Source: Catenovulum maritimum
Lineage (GTDB): Bacteria; Pseudomonadota; Gammaproteobacteria; Enterobacterales; Alteromonadaceae
Length of the DNA: 64,000 nt
Reading direction: 5' to 3'
NCBI RefSeq assembly: GCF_001050375.1
Contig: NZ_KQ130482.1
Location: forward strand, 326,954-390,953
The translations under genes and the position numbers were made by a program. Positions 63,445 to 64,000 of the stretch are shown here, piece by piece. The first letter of the stretch is position 1; every line of letters begins with the position of its first letter. The notes below the pieces were generated by a model. That model did not search any database. It saw only the letters and a program-made list of their open reading frames with translations, and was not told the DNA's origin.

Positions 63445-64000
63445 TATTCGTAGCTATAGGTGTAAAGATAAACGCTTTTAAACTGTTTCATATTCAACCC
63501 TGGTGTTATCGATAAGTTATTGTATTGTTAACGTTTATTTCTAATTTTATAAGGTGTAAATTTTTACTCTAACTATCTCTTAAAAGTGTAATTATTTACT
63601 TTCGTATCTTAGGGGGTGTTGACGTTTTCTGTACATATTTTGTTCTTATTAAACACTTTTTGATCGCGGCGCGAGATATACAGCATTATAGCTCATTCAG
63701 GTAGCTCACTACATTTCAATCGCTATGCTTTGTCTAAATCTCAAACAAACTGCTGCAAAATTGTACTCAAAAGATCAACACACCCTAGCTAGACGACTCG
63801 TAAAAACCATATTTAAAACGTTAATTTTCAAACTTATTGCTATTTTATGTCCTACTTCACCATATTCACAGCTGTGAGTTTTATTATCTCAGTTAAGTCA
63901 GAGCATGCTTTTGCTCCGAATAATTAACTTCAAAGCAAATAATTTTGAAAAGGTGTAGTGTTTTACTTGGCATCAACTCGTCTAACCATGCTGAATAGCA
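63445..64000. other. Intergenic stretch at the right edge with no visible gene
   Basis: No supported frame, RNA gene or repeat. The sequence is AT-rich with scattered GC islands (TGATCGCGGCGCGAG at about 63661-63675) and could hold the promoter of a gene starting beyond the window. Confidence 0.5.

Noticed and set aside
63445-64000. Possible gene start or RNA at the right edge.
   Set aside because: No open frame of useful length, no conserved RNA motif and no repeat could be seen.

Overview
The window looks like the chromosome of a marine, polysaccharide-degrading gammaproteobacterium of the Alteromonadales (a Catenovulum- or Paraglaciecola-like organism is my guess). The basis is the AT-rich DNA, the TonB receptor beside pectinases, PL6 and PL17 alginate lyases, a GH16/CBM13 agarase remnant, and ordinary gammaproteobacterial core genes (aroA, ffs, ampD-ampE). 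Genus is not determinable from this window alone.

Positions 1-21993 read as the inside of one large Tn7-like transposon inserted just downstream of the 4.5S/SRP RNA gene (ffs, minus strand, 22011-22123). Its tnsA-tnsB-tnsC operon (21906 down to 18452) points inward from a recognisable end (TGTTGATACAACC... read inward from 21993) with repeated ACAACCATAA-type boxes, closely resembling the ends of type I-F3 CRISPR-associated transposons. No tniQ, cas gene, CRISPR array or second transposon end is visible here, so the element should continue to the left of the window. Its cargo, left to right: a copper-resistance region (partial copD, a His-rich protein, then a MerR-type regulator-copA-cupredoxin-DUF2933-methyltransferase-Met/His-rich-HMA-like operon, 1-6790); an IS3 remnant; an Xre regulator divergent from a wHTH/coiled-coil gene plus SF2 helicase; an OLD-like ATPase/TOPRIM gene; a frameshifted tyrosine recombinase; a 1257-residue nuclease-STAND-like ATPase that looks like an anti-phage sensor/effector; and a small mercury module (merR-merC-GDCCVxC protein).

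Positions 22011-31030 are chromosomal backbone: ffs, aroA, a di-heme cytochrome c, a double HtrA-like lipoprotein whose second protease unit is degenerate, a retropepsin-like protease, ampD and ampE.

Positions 31400-43100 are a pectin locus: paired ACCGGT-centred operators, a TonB-dependent receptor, and a 2237-residue lipoprotein joining pectin methylesterase (CE8) and pectate lyase (PL1) with tandem C-terminal modules. An IS200-type element and a decayed GH16-CBM13 gene follow. Positions 43166-49382 hold a DUF1428 gene, an M42-like peptidase, an MFS sugar transporter, an Aer-like chemoreceptor and a 5'-nucleotidase.

Positions 49684-60929 form an alginate pathway: an SDR (probable DEH reductase), a FadR-type GntR regulator, PL6 and PL17 lyases, KDG kinase, KDPG aldolase, and then, unusually, tpiA-fba-fbp. 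Together these would take alginate to DEH, KDG, KDPG, pyruvate and glyceraldehyde-3-phosphate, and route the triose up to fructose-6-phosphate. KDG kinase and aldolase could also serve the pectin branch. Two orphan periplasmic binding proteins close the window.
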